Source: Deltaproteobacteria bacterium
Lineage (GTDB): Bacteria > Myxococcota_A > UBA796 > SXON01
NCBI GenBank assembly: GCA_947486185.1
Contig: CANKTH010000009.1
Location: forward strand, 1 to 64,000
Reading direction: 5' to 3'
DNA length: 64,000 bases
Shown here piece after piece: positions 26,140 to 35,344 of the stretch (position 1 is the stretch's first letter; every line of letters starts with the position of its first letter). The notes below the pieces were generated by a model. The model saw only the letters and a list, made by a program, of their open reading frames with translations, did no database searches and had not been told where the DNA came from. The position numbers were made by a program, and so were the translations under genes.

Positions 26140-28077
26140 ATGACCGCCGCGCCACACGCCAGCCCCACCGCTCCCCAGCTCATCGAGCACATCCTGGCGA
26201 CCCACCACAGCCTGCTCAAACGTGAGCTCCCACGGCTTGGGGCTGCGCTGCATGATCGGGAGCTCCAAGCCGTCTTCTCCGAGCTTGTCATGGTGTTGTC
26301 GGAGCACATGATGAAGGAGGAGGTGATCCTCTTCCCGATGGTGCTGGCCCTGGCGGCGGGCGAGGGCGCATCGGGCTGTGGCGTGCTCGGCCCCGTGAAG
26401 CAGATGGGCCATGAGCATGGTCTGATCCGCGAGCTCGAGACCCGGCTTCGTTCGCTCTCGGCCCGCGCCGGACACGAAGAGAGCGCGTTGATCGCGCTCC
26501 TTGACGATCTGGCTCGGCACGCAGCGACTGAGGATGATCAGCTCTTTCCACTCGCCCTGGCGCTGGAGGCGGCAGCGCTCGGAGCTCCAGAGTCGCGGAA
26601 CGAGAGCGACGAGGACGCCGTCCCGGACGCACGGTCGGTTGCCTCCCCTCCCCCTTCGGCCGGCCGCCGGCTGACCATCCGCCATACCCGGAGCTGCTGC
26701 CCCCAGTGTCTCCGGGAGCTTCCGGCGTCGGTCTACATCGAAGAGGAGGGCGCCGCTCACGGGACCGAGGGGGGGGCTTGGCTTGGGCGGACGTGCCCCG
26801 AACATGGCGAACAACGCCAACTCTTGTCTCACCACGGCGCGGAATGGGCTGAGCTCGACCGGTACTTCTTCACGGTAAACCCCCAAGAGCGGCCACAGCG
26901 CGATTTTATTGTTCGAATGACCGAGTCCTGCAACCTGGCCTGCCCGATCTGCCTCGCCAAGGCCAATACTGAGGACACCCCCGACCTGCCTCTCCCGCGT
27001 CTCGCGCAGCTGCTCTCGGAAAGACGTGGGATCAAGGTGGATCTCATGGCGGCCGAGCCCACGCTGCGTGAGGACCTTGAGGACTGGATTCGCGCCATCA
27101 AGGCTCAGGGCGGGATCGCCGCCTTGCACACCAACGGCCTCAAGCTCGCTGACCGCGACTACGCGCGTAGGATCGCCGCTGCGGGCGTTGATGAGGTGTT
27201 CCTCCAGTTCGACGGCCAGGATGACGAGGCGAACCGTGTGCTTCGTGGCCGACCGCTCAACAAGGTGCGGGCCGCCGCCCTCGCGAATCTGCGTGAGTTT
27301 GGGCTCGCGACGAGCCTTATCGTGGTCATTGGCCGTGGGATCAATGAAGCCGAAGTGTCGAAGACCCTTCAGTTTGCCCTCCGCCCGGAGAATGACCACA
27401 TCCGCGAGGTCTTCTACCTTGGTTTACGGCTACTTGGAAGCGCACAACACGCGGGCACCTTCGCTGACCAGTCGCTCATGCCCGATGAGATCCTCGACGA
27501 GCTCTGTCACCAGGAACCTCGGATCGAGCGTCGAGACGTGCGTGCGTTCAACAAGCTCTATTTCGCGATGCTCTCGGCGGCGCAGGTCCGCAAATGCCTG
27601 TATGTACAGCATTATCTGGTCACCCGGGAGCCGGGCGGCGGGTGGCGGACCGCGGCGGAGCTCCTCGATCTTGCCGCGCTTGCCGCCGCCGCTGACCGAT
27701 ATGCCTCGCTGTACCCTCGCCATCCTCAGATCGCGCGACTCAGGCTCGCCGCTGCGTTGGCGCGCCAGGGACTCCGCTCCGATGTGCTCCCGCTCGCCGC
27801 CGACCTGCTCCGACTCCAGGAGCTGTTCGCCAATGGCATGAACCTCGGAAAAGTCCCTCGACGCTTCCTCTTGCTCGGCTTCATCACGGCCTGTGACCCG
27901 TGGAATTTTGACAGTGGCGTGTCCCTTCATTGCGGCAAGGGAGAGCTCTCGATGGACGGTGGCGCGGTCGCGTCGGGGGCGGACGCGAACGTGTTGCGCG
28001 AAGCCCGGCTGGCGCGGAGCGCGCGTGCCCCGGGCAAGGCCCTCTCCAAAAAGCGAGCACCCACTCCGCCTGGCTGA
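26140..28077 (+). CDS. fusion of RIC/YtfE-type hemerythrin domain and Tes-like radical SAM enzyme
   Basis: A 645-residue two-part protein. Residues 10-145 form a hemerythrin-like four-helix domain of the RIC (YtfE/ScdA) type: LIEHILATHH (His 17, 22/23), EHMMKEEVILFP (H56, E60), MGHEHG (H91), RHAATEDDQLFP (H127, E131), matching the di-iron ligands of YtfE, which counters nitric oxide damage to iron centres. After an acidic linker (150-175) comes a Cys motif (C186, C187, C190) and TCPEHGE (C219), then a radical SAM core: ESCNLACPIC (C264, C268, C271, CxxxCxxC) and AAEPTLRED in place of GGEP. This order, and the late WNFDSGVSLHCGKG segment, are those of the MJ0619/tetraether lipid synthase family. 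The ATG at 26140 has AGGGGA just upstream. The fusion and its NnrS-YwiC neighbours suggest a role in nitric-oxide-linked stress; the radical reaction is unknown. Confidence 0.82.
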   Translation: MTAAPHASPTAPQLIEHILATHHSLLKRELPRLGAALHDRELQAVFSELVMVLSEHMMKEEVILFPMVLALAAGEGASGCGVLGPVKQMGHEHGLIRELETRLRSLSARAGHEESALIALLDDLARHAATEDDQLFPLALALEAAALGAPESRNESDEDAVPDARSVASPPPSAGRRLTIRHTRSCCPQCLRELPASVYIEEEGAAHGTEGGAWLGRTCPEHGEQRQLLSHHGAEWAELDRYFFTVNPQERPQRDFIVRMTESCNLACPICLAKANTEDTPDLPLPRLAQLLSERRGIKVDLMAAEPTLREDLEDWIRAIKAQGGIAALHTNGLKLADRDYARRIAAAGVDEVFLQFDGQDDEANRVLRGRPLNKVRAAALANLREFGLATSLIVVIGRGINEAEVSKTLQFALRPENDHIREVFYLGLRLLGSAQHAGTFADQSLMPDEILDELCHQEPRIERRDVRAFNKLYFAMLSAAQVRKCLYVQHYLVTREPGGGWRTAAELLDLAALAAAADRYASLYPRHPQIARLRLAAALARQGLRSDVLPLAADLLRLQELFANGMNLGKVPRRFLLLGFITACDPWNFDSGVSLHCGKGELSMDGGAVASGADANVLREARLARSARAPGKALSKKRAPTPPG

Positions 28078-28094
28078 GTCGGTCCGACTCAGCC
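28072..28094. terminator. bidirectional terminator-like palindrome spanning both stop codons
   Basis: GGCTGAGTCGG at 28072-28082 and its exact complement CCGACTCAGCC at 28084-28094 flank a single T. The left arm holds the TGA of the radical SAM gene and the right arm the TGA (read on the minus strand) of the HEAT-repeat gene. An RNA from either side would fold into a stable hairpin. There is no T-tract. Confidence 0.55.
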
Positions 28095-29276
28095 GAGCCG
28101 AGCCCGCGCTTCTGCGAGCTGTGGGTGCTTCTTGGGCGCGCGGGCCACGAACTTCTCGAGATGGGGCCTCGCTTCCTCGTCGCGGCCAAGCACATGCAGG
28201 CACTCGGCCAGCCACCAGGAAGTGTCCACGGGCACTTTTTTCATCTCCAGCGCCGCGGTGAGCAGCGCCAGAGCGCCTTCGGCGTCTCCCAACCGGAGGC
28301 GGGTCGCCCCGCGGGTCCGCTGGCCGGCGGCGGTGTCCGGCCAGATCCCGTAGAGCGCCGCCAAGAGGTCGGGCGACCCGGCGCTCACCAGGCGCTCGCC
28401 CGCGTCGGCGATCTCCGCGTCTTCGGCGGCTTCCCAGGTCTCCCGTCCCACCTGCAGGAGGGCCTTCGACGCGCCCCCGCCCCTGCGGGACCAGAGCACG
28501 CGAATCGGGCCTTCTAGTGGGATTTCCTGAAGGGTGCCACCGCGCAGGTCCAAGGTTGCCACGCGGCCCGCCCCCACGACCTTCAGTGCGCGGATTGGCG
28601 CATCCAACCTCACCTCTCCGGCGTCCAGCCCCCGGTCCGCCCAGACTCCGCTGTGCGGGGGAAGACCCGCGACCCAGCCCAGCGCCTCGGTCACCAGATC
28701 GGCCTGACGCCCGCCCAGCGTGAGCAATCCTTCGAGGCCGGGCGTCACCGCGACATAGCCCACCGAGGCCGCGAGCCTGCCCACCTCCACCCGGGTCTCC
28801 GAGCGCACCCTAGGGTCGGTGACGAGCGCGAGAACCCGAGCTTCCAGCGCCCGATCCCCGTTGACCGCCGCCGACTGGCAGAGGCGAAGCAGCCCGACGC
28901 AGCCGCCGGCGCGTACATCGGCGCGAGGGTCCTTGGCGCCACGGAACACCCGGTCCACTCCTTCGGGCAGGCCGAGCAGAGCGGCAACCTGGAACAACCC
29001 GGCGTTGACGCTCGGATCTGAGCTCGAGAGCAGGCCGAGCCAGCTTTCGCGCACCGATCGTGGGATCTCGTCCACCGACAGTCGATGCCGGGTCAGAATG
29101 TCGGCGGCACCCGCGGCGCATGACAGACGCACTCCGGGGGAAGGGTCGTGCGCGGCCATGCCGATCAGTCGATCCAGTTCGTTCAACGTGCCTACCAGCG
29201 CGAGATCCCGTGCGGCGGCGGCGCGGGTTGGAATGTCGCGGGCCGACAGGGCGGCGATGGGGTCAGCGGTCTCCAC
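28089..29276 (-). CDS. HEAT-repeat protein with C-terminal TPR
   Basis: About 395 residues. The first 200 are alpha-helical repeats of the HEAT/PBS-lyase type (for instance ALVGTLNELDRLIGMAAHDPSPG and ADVRAGGCVGLLRLC). A middle beta region (about 225-290) follows, then TPR-like helices (TRLRLGDAEGALALLTAALE; WLAECLHVLGRDEEARPHLE). These are protein-protein scaffolds; a specific role cannot be given. I start at GTG 29276 because AGAGG lies seven bases upstream; upstream codons are Ser/Arg-rich and unlikely. It shares a terminator-like palindrome with the radical SAM gene. Confidence 0.65.
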   Translation of the reverse strand: METADPIAALSARDIPTRAAAARDLALVGTLNELDRLIGMAAHDPSPGVRLSCAAGAADILTRHRLSVDEIPRSVRESWLGLLSSSDPSVNAGLFQVAALLGLPEGVDRVFRGAKDPRADVRAGGCVGLLRLCQSAAVNGDRALEARVLALVTDPRVRSETRVEVGRLAASVGYVAVTPGLEGLLTLGGRQADLVTEALGWVAGLPPHSGVWADRGLDAGEVRLDAPIRALKVVGAGRVATLDLRGGTLQEIPLEGPIRVLWSRRGGGASKALLQVGRETWEAAEDAEIADAGERLVSAGSPDLLAALYGIWPDTAAGQRTRGATRLRLGDAEGALALLTAALEMKKVPVDTSWWLAECLHVLGRDEEARPHLEKFVARAPKKHPQLAEARARLG

Positions 29277-29440
29277 GATACACCTCTCAGCGTGCTTATC
29301 CCGCCCGGCGCTCGCGTCGCGGCGCTCTGACGCGCCGCTCTGCACGCTGCTCCCAGCTGAGCTCGTCTCTTCACGCCGCGCGACGAGGGAACTACGGCGC
29401 AAACGAGCGCACCCCCTCGCCAGCAGGCTACGTCAAACGC

Positions 29441-31264
29441 ATGGCGGCACCACGCGGACCCGAGCTCCCTGACATCCTCGACATTCTCGTTGGCGCTGGG
29501 CTGCTTCACCAGGGTCAACGTCAGGATGTTCTGAATCGAGGCCAGCAGCAGGCGCGTCATCTGCTGCTCGACCGCCGCGCCGAGCTGCGTCGTGTGCTCG
29601 GGAGGCAGCGGGTGAGCTATCAGGTCGCCCCGATGGAGCTGGTCGCGAGCTTCCGCTTCAAACGGGCGGATCAGCCAGAACTGCCCCTGGAAGAAGAGGC
29701 GATCGCAGAGGCAGTCGCCGTGGCGCTGGGCTTCCCCTTCATGCGCCTGGATCCGTTGCGGCTCGACTTCAAGCTCGTGGTTGATGCCTTCGGCGGGCCG
29801 TTTGCCGAGAAGAACCTGGTGATCGCGGTGAAGGAGGCGCAAGACGCGCTCACCGTCGCGGTGACGGAGCCCTGGAACACCGAGCTCTTGACCCAGCTCG
29901 CTGCGTTCAAGCAGAAGCCGATACGACCCGTGATGGCCGCGAAGTGCGAGGTGCTCCGGGTGATCACGGAGTTTCACGGCTTCCGTCGGTCCATGCGCGC
30001 GGCAGAGCGTGAGTTCGCGACCAACCTTCCCGATATCTCCAACCTTGAGGCGCTCTACCAGGTCTCCAACGCAAACCAGCTTGAAGCCACCGATCAACCT
30101 ATCGTTCAGGCGGTATGGTACCTGCTCAACTACGCCGCTGATCAGCGTGCGAGCGACATTCACGTAGAACCCAAACGAGACGACGCGATCGTGCGGATGC
30201 GTATCGACGGGGTGTTGCACACCATCCACCGTATGCCCAAGACGGTACACCCGGCAGTGATCAGCCGGATCAAGCTCCTCGCTCGCCTCGACATTGCCGA
30301 GAAACGCCGGCCCCAGGATGGACGTTTCAAGACCGCGTTGGGTAAGGACGAGGTGGAGCTCCGCGTGAGCACCGTGCCCACCGCATTTGGCGAGAAGGCG
30401 GTCATCCGGATCTTCGACCCGAGGATCCTCCAGCAGCCCCTGGAGCAGCTGGGGTTCTTTTCGCGTGAACTGGCGATGTTTGAGAGTTTTGTGCGCGCGA
30501 CCAACGGCATGGTCCTGGTTACCGGCCCGACGGGCAGCGGTAAAACCACGACGCTCTACAGCACGCTGCACCACATCTCCAACCCGAGGATCAACATCTG
30601 CACTCTCGAAGACCCTATCGAAATGGTCTTCGAGCAGTTCAACCAGATGGCGATGCATCCCAAGATCGGCTTTACCTTTGCACAGGGCCTTCGCACGGTT
30701 CTACGCCAGGATCCTGACATCATCATGGTCGGCGAGATCCGCGATCCTGAGACCGCGGACAACGCGGTGCAGGCGGCGCTCACCGGGCACCTCGTGCTCT
30801 CTACTCTCCACACCAACGACGCCGCGAGCGCGGTGGCGCGACTGCTTGATCTCGGTGTTTATCCTTTCCTTATATCGGGGGTGCTCTTGGGTATCATCGC
30901 CCAGCGGCTCGCCCGGCGTATTTGCCCCTGGTGCGCCGCCGACGACGTGCTCACCGACGAGCAGGTCGAGATGTTGCGGATCCCCGGCGCCGAGGGCCGC
31001 AGGTTGAAGGTCAAACGGGGGGTCGGATGCCCCCGGTGTCGCCACACCGGTTACCGCGGCCGCACCGGCGTGTTCGAGGTGCTCCGAGTGACGCCGCGGA
31101 TCCAGCGGTTGATCATGGACAAGGCGAGCACTCAAGACATCAAACGAGAGGCGCTCAACGACGGAATGCTCACGCTGCGCGAGTACGCGATCAAGAAGAT
31201 GGCCAAAGGAGAGACCACCTTTGAGGAGGTGATCGCGCTCACTGACGAGTCCAACCTGTTCTGA
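29441..31264 (+). CDS. GspE/PilB-family secretion or pilus ATPase
   Basis: This 607-residue hexameric traffic ATPase powers type II secretion or type IV pilus assembly. The N-terminal 170 residues are a GspE-N-like domain. The core has Walker A (GPTGSGKTTT, about 362-371), the Asp box TLEDPIE, Walker B DPDIIMVGEIRD and the His box TGHLVLSTLHTND. A tetra-Cys zinc site CPWC...CPRC precedes GYRGRTGVFEVL. The ATG 29441 is chosen because the domain begins there; no ribosome site is clear. No other gsp or pil genes lie beside it except the pilin-like gene 12 kb away, so it is an isolated locus. Confidence 0.9.
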   Translation: MAAPRGPELPDILDILVGAGLLHQGQRQDVLNRGQQQARHLLLDRRAELRRVLGRQRVSYQVAPMELVASFRFKRADQPELPLEEEAIAEAVAVALGFPFMRLDPLRLDFKLVVDAFGGPFAEKNLVIAVKEAQDALTVAVTEPWNTELLTQLAAFKQKPIRPVMAAKCEVLRVITEFHGFRRSMRAAEREFATNLPDISNLEALYQVSNANQLEATDQPIVQAVWYLLNYAADQRASDIHVEPKRDDAIVRMRIDGVLHTIHRMPKTVHPAVISRIKLLARLDIAEKRRPQDGRFKTALGKDEVELRVSTVPTAFGEKAVIRIFDPRILQQPLEQLGFFSRELAMFESFVRATNGMVLVTGPTGSGKTTTLYSTLHHISNPRINICTLEDPIEMVFEQFNQMAMHPKIGFTFAQGLRTVLRQDPDIIMVGEIRDPETADNAVQAALTGHLVLSTLHTNDAASAVARLLDLGVYPFLISGVLLGIIAQRLARRICPWCAADDVLTDEQVEMLRIPGAEGRRLKVKRGVGCPRCRHTGYRGRTGVFEVLRVTPRIQRLIMDKASTQDIKREALNDGMLTLREYAIKKMAKGETTFEEVIALTDESNLF

Positions 31265-31270
31265 CCACGC

Positions 31271-32254
31271 TCAATCGCCATAACCACCCGGATGTTGACA
31301 CATCCACGCCCACGCCGAGCCCACGATAGCTTCGAGGCTGTTGTGTTGGGGAGACCAGTTGAGCGCTGCCCGCGCCCGGGCGGAGCTGGCGATCAGCACT
31401 GAGGGGTCTCCCGCTCGCCTCGCGGTCTCTCTCACGGTCACCTTCCGGCCTGTCACCCGCTCTGCGGCGTCGATCACCTCGCGTACCGAGTACCCGGCCC
31501 CGCCACAACCGAGGTTGTAGATGCGACCTGGCGCCCCCTGCACCAGCGCGTGCAGGGCCTGTACGTGCGCCTCAGCGAGATCCAGCACGTGGACGTAGTC
31601 GCGAACACAGGTACCATCGGGTGTCGGGTAGTCCGTTCCATAGACCTCGATGGGGGTGCCGGCAGCCGCCGCCCTGAGGACGAGCGGCACCAGATGGGTC
31701 TCGACCCGATGGTCCTCACCGCGCAGGCGGCTTGCGCCGGCCGCGTTGAAGTACCGTAGCGATATGGAGCGGAGGCCAAATGCGCTCTCGTACCAGCCGA
31801 GCGCGGCCTCCACCGCCAGCTTGCTTGCCCCGTAGGGGTTGGTCGGCGCGGTGGGGTCTCCCTCTTCGATCGGTTGGCGCACGGGTTCTCCGTACACCGA
31901 GGCCGTCGAAGAGAGCACGAACCGGCTCACCCCGGTGGCGACCATCGCGTCAAGCACCGAGAGCGTGCCGCTCACGTTGGTCCAGAAATACAGGTCGGGG
32001 CGACGAACGGACTCGCCGACCAACGAGCGCGCGGCCATGTGGATCACCGCGTCCACGGGGTGCTCGCGCAGGCAACGCAACACCGCGTCCCGGTCCCGAA
32101 TATCGACACGAAACACGGGCACACCGGGCGGGATCGCGGCGAGGTGGCCCGCGGAGAGATCATCGAGCACCGAGACCTCCTCCCCCGCCTCGATCAGGCT
32201 CTCGGCGACCACGCTGCCGATGTAGCCGGCGCCTCCGGTGACCAGTACGCGCAT
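31271..32254 (-). CDS. galE: UDP-glucose 4-epimerase
   Basis: GalE interconverts UDP-glucose and UDP-galactose using bound NAD. The protein (327 residues, usual length) shows the Rossmann motif GGAGYIGS (7-14), the catalytic STASVYG (Ser/Thr 117-118) and Y141-x-x-x-K145 in YGASK. GGGAGGGG close before the ATG gives a strong ribosome site. It lies between the GspE-like gene (convergent) and the polyprenyl synthase gene (same strand). UDP-galactose for surface glycans, and the GalT-like gene at 45 kb, are possible links. Confidence 0.93.
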   Translation of the reverse strand: MRVLVTGGAGYIGSVVAESLIEAGEEVSVLDDLSAGHLAAIPPGVPVFRVDIRDRDAVLRCLREHPVDAVIHMAARSLVGESVRRPDLYFWTNVSGTLSVLDAMVATGVSRFVLSSTASVYGEPVRQPIEEGDPTAPTNPYGASKLAVEAALGWYESAFGLRSISLRYFNAAGASRLRGEDHRVETHLVPLVLRAAAAGTPIEVYGTDYPTPDGTCVRDYVHVLDLAEAHVQALHALVQGAPGRIYNLGCGGAGYSVREVIDAAERVTGRKVTVRETARRAGDPSVLIASSARARAALNWSPQHNSLEAIVGSAWAWMCQHPGGYGD

Positions 32255-32342
32255 CTTCCCCTCCCGCGGCGCGGCGCCTAACCCCCTGCGTCACCCCCGC
32301 GCAGTCCCGGGAGCGAAGCGGGCCGAAAGCTATCGCCGTGCC

Positions 32343-32597
32343 TCAGGCGCCACGCGGGTACACCAGCGACAGCCGGTGCTGGTGCGGATCGCGAAACAAG
32401 AGGATCCGGCCGCCGGAGGGCGAACGCCGGACGCCGTCCCGATCCTGGCCTATCCCGCCGGACCTCTCGCCTGGTACGCCGCGCTCCGACCGGGCTGCAG
32501 CTGTCGGCTCCAGCTCGGGTGCGATCAGGCCGGGCACGGTGGAATACGGGCTCCTATCGGACTTCTGTGGCTCGGCCGGTGGCTCTGTCGACCTCAC
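32343..32597 (-). pseudogene. possible small gene or remnant of a VOC/glyoxalase-like gene
   Basis: A 84-codon open frame whose last part, GGRILLFRDPHQHRLSLVYP, resembles the C-terminal strand of VOC-superfamily proteins (FRDPxGxxLELV). Nothing upstream completes the fold; the first 15 codons overlap the polyprenyl synthase gene. It fills an otherwise gene-free 299-base stretch (32255-32553). It may be a decayed fragment or chance. No ribosome site is clear. Confidence 0.3.
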
Positions 32598-33639
32598 CCT
32601 TGGCGACCCCCATCAGGGCCTGCGCCATGTCCCGCAGCTCACGCCGGCCTCTCCACACGGGATCGTCAGCGATGGCGGTGGTGAGTTCTCTCATCCGGTT
32701 CAGCAGCGCGTCGACCGCGCCCTGGTCGCGATAGCGGCGGAGCGCCTCGCGGACATCCTCGTCCGGAGTCTTGTCTCGCGGGAGCTTGAGGATTCGGAAG
32801 AGCCACTCTCGATCTGCCGGCACGATCCGCAGATGTTCCACAACCAACGCCGAGACCTTGCCCTCGCGTATGTCGTTGCCTGCTTGGCGGCCTCCCTTCG
32901 CTTCGTATACGTCCAAGAGGTCGTCGTCGATCTGAAAGAGCACCCCGATCTGGCGGAAAGGGCGCGCGAGGCGCTTCGCTGCGTCCGTACCGAGGTCTGC
33001 GATCAATGCCGCCCCCTCCACCGGAAGTCCAAAGAGCGCACCGGTCTTCCCTTCGGCGGCCCGCTCCCACACCCGGCGGTCGATTGAGGCGACCCTGTGC
33101 AGGTTCATCTCGAGCGTCTGCCCGCGGACCGCGTCTTCGGCGGCTGTCGCGAGCGCACAACAAAGGTCGGCCTTCACTGGCGCCGGCGCCTTGAGGCATG
33201 CGACCACCCGTATGGCCAGCGCTTGCAGCAGGTCTCCGGCGTTGATCGCTTGGGGCACGCCATATTTCTTCCACACGGTCTCGCGGCCGCGTCGGAATTC
33301 GTCTCCGTCCTGCGCGTCGTCGTGGATCAGCGTCGCGTTGTGTAAGAGCTCACACGCCGCCGCCCAGGCTACTCCTTCCTCCGCCACGCGACCGAGGTGC
33401 TGCAAGGCGGCGAGCGCGATTCGGGCGCGCATCCGCTTGCCGCCCGCCATCAGGTGCTCTTCCACCATCTCGCTGGCCAGATCGGGCGTTGTGCCTCGAA
33501 CGATCCGCAGCATGGTCGCCTCGACGGCCTCCAATGCGGGCCCCGAACCGTACGGGAACCCCTCGACGCCCGGCCTGCCCGCAGGCTGTGCGGCCGAGGT
33601 ACGGATTGACGCGTCGTTGACACGGTCATCAGAATGCAT
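32554..33639 (-). CDS. polyprenyl diphosphate synthase, probably long-chain
   Basis: A 361-residue trans-prenyltransferase that condenses isopentenyl diphosphate onto an allylic primer. GGKRMR, the first Asp-rich motif HDDAQD (D107-D111), RRGRETVWKKYG, and the second motif QIDDDLLD are present. The residues four and five before the first Asp motif are Thr and Ala, small side chains that usually mean a long product (quinone tail or carrier length) rather than farnesyl. ATG 33639 is used; GTG 33648 and 33675 are in frame, and an AGGAGG run sits between them. It diverges from the M64 peptidase gene. Confidence 0.88.
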   Translation of the reverse strand: MHSDDRVNDASIRTSAAQPAGRPGVEGFPYGSGPALEAVEATMLRIVRGTTPDLASEMVEEHLMAGGKRMRARIALAALQHLGRVAEEGVAWAAACELLHNATLIHDDAQDGDEFRRGRETVWKKYGVPQAINAGDLLQALAIRVVACLKAPAPVKADLCCALATAAEDAVRGQTLEMNLHRVASIDRRVWERAAEGKTGALFGLPVEGAALIADLGTDAAKRLARPFRQIGVLFQIDDDLLDVYEAKGGRQAGNDIREGKVSALVVEHLRIVPADREWLFRILKLPRDKTPDEDVREALRRYRDQGAVDALLNRMRELTTAIADDPVWRGRRELRDMAQALMGVAKGEVDRATGRATEVR

Positions 33640-33778
33640 GTGACTCACGACGCACGTACCCCCCCCTCCTAACACCTACCTTTAGCATACCTCTCTTCGG
33701 ACTTCGACGGTCAACGGTTCGTTGTCACGCGTACCGAAGTTGTCGGTTAGTGGATCCAAAAGCCCACAAAGAACCGAG

Positions 33779-35344
33779 ATGTCCACCTGTCCCCTCCCCC
33801 GCCTCCCCTCCCTGGTCTTGGCGCTTCTCGGCGCGGCATGCAAGGGCCCTACGCCGGCGCTCCGGCCCGCGGCGGTGACGACGGCCGACGCCGCATTGCT
33901 CCTCGCGCAGCTCTCCGGGGATGGAACGGTGAGCATCACCGGCAGTTACGGCGCCGAGCTCTACGTCGACGTCGACGGCCGCGGGGACGCGCTCCTCGGC
34001 GAGGACAGCCGGTACGCCTTTCGTTATCGCGTGTACTCAGGCAACGAGGTGCTGTACTCCCGCAGCACTTCGGGGCCGATCATCGTCCGGGATTTCTTGG
34101 ACTACTACTCTGGGTCCGTGGATATCGACATCCTCGCGGCCTTCCCCGGTCTCGGAGAGTTTCCGATCGTGGTCCCGCTCCTACCTGACGCGGATCGCGT
34201 GGGCTTCGAGATCCGCGGCGAGGACGGCGTGTATGAGGAGGTGGGATCGTATGATCTGTCTCGATTAGAGGCCGATGATGTTGGGGCGTCCTCAGTCGTG
34301 GCCGGCGGGGCGACGCTGCACGAGAGCGGCCCGCCGCACAATCGACTCGATGTGGTTCTCATGGGAGACGGATATACAGAAGCCGAGCTTGATCTGTGGA
34401 AAGCCGACGCGGACGCGGTGGCGGAGCGCCTCCTCGATGCGGAGCCGTTCAACCGGATGGCCGGCCTGCTCAATGTCCACCGGGTAGACGCCGTGAGCGT
34501 AGAGAGCGGCGTGTCGTTTGATTGTGTCGACGACGACTGCCGCATCAAGGACACCGCTTTCGGGACGGTGTTCGCGATCGAGGCGGTCAATCGTATGTTG
34601 GGTACAAGCTACCGCACATCTCCGGTGTTTCAGCTCGAGCAGTGGGAGGTTGCGCGTGCGGCAGCGACCGTACCGTGGGACATGGTGTTGATCGTGGCCA
34701 ACGCCGAACACAGCGGCGGCTTCGCGGTACACTACGCCACGGCGCCCCACCACCGGGACTGGGAGAACACGGCGGTGCACGAGCTTGGACACACCATCGG
34801 GCTCTTGGGGGACGAGTACGCGGTGGACGATTGTGTGCGATCCAGTTCACTCGGATTGCCCGATAATATCGCGGAGGACCTTGACGCCCTTCCCTGGTCT
34901 GCCTGGGTCGAGGCCGGGACTCCCCTGCCGACACCCGCCGACGGCACTTGGGTCGACGAGATCGGCGCGTTCAGCCCCGCGTACAACTGCGACGATCTCT
35001 ATCGCGCGGCTTCAACCTGCAGGATGGATGACTCGGACCTCGAGTTCTGCCCGATCTGCCAGGAGCTGATCGTCCGGCGTTTGCTGCGGTACGCCGATCC
35101 TCTGGATGGCGTGACGGTTCACGATGGGGGAATGATTGAGCTGGAAAGTGCATTTCCTGAGCTAACGGCGGACGAGCAGGTTCAGCTCCGGTGGACGGTC
35201 GACGGCGTGGAGCAGAGCGGCGGCTGGTCCTTGGACGCCGCGGGCGCCGAGACGGTAGAGGTCGAGGCGACGCTCACCACGCCGCTCGTGCGCGAGGCGC
35301 GAGGCGATCTCACCGAAAAATGGGTGTTCACCCGAGGGAAGTGA
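33779..35344 (+). CDS. M64-family metallopeptidase lipoprotein
   Basis: This 521-residue protein has a lipoprotein signal (LVLALLGAAC, Cys 21). An N-terminal beta domain (about 35-180) precedes the peptidase. The segment LDVVLMGDGYTEAEL opens the M64 (IgA-specific metalloendopeptidase-like) fold, and HELGHTIGLLGDEY (His 334, Glu 335, His 338) is its zinc site. Several Cys (RIKDTA region and CPICQ) suggest disulfides. A C-terminal beta domain closes the protein. Such peptidases are common as secreted enzymes in predatory and gut bacteria. It overlaps the convergent nucleosidase gene by 17 bases. Confidence 0.85.
   Translation: MSTCPLPRLPSLVLALLGAACKGPTPALRPAAVTTADAALLLAQLSGDGTVSITGSYGAELYVDVDGRGDALLGEDSRYAFRYRVYSGNEVLYSRSTSGPIIVRDFLDYYSGSVDIDILAAFPGLGEFPIVVPLLPDADRVGFEIRGEDGVYEEVGSYDLSRLEADDVGASSVVAGGATLHESGPPHNRLDVVLMGDGYTEAELDLWKADADAVAERLLDAEPFNRMAGLLNVHRVDAVSVESGVSFDCVDDDCRIKDTAFGTVFAIEAVNRMLGTSYRTSPVFQLEQWEVARAAATVPWDMVLIVANAEHSGGFAVHYATAPHHRDWENTAVHELGHTIGLLGDEYAVDDCVRSSSLGLPDNIAEDLDALPWSAWVEAGTPLPTPADGTWVDEIGAFSPAYNCDDLYRAASTCRMDDSDLEFCPICQELIVRRLLRYADPLDGVTVHDGGMIELESAFPELTADEQVQLRWTVDGVEQSGGWSLDAAGAETVEVEATLTTPLVREARGDLTEKWVFTRGK

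Noticed and set aside
26128..27399. Minus-strand frame of 423 codons
   Set aside because: Antisense to the RIC-radical SAM gene.
29192..30658. Minus-strand frame of 488 codons
   Set aside because: Antisense to the GspE/PilB ATPase gene, whose motifs are unmistakable.
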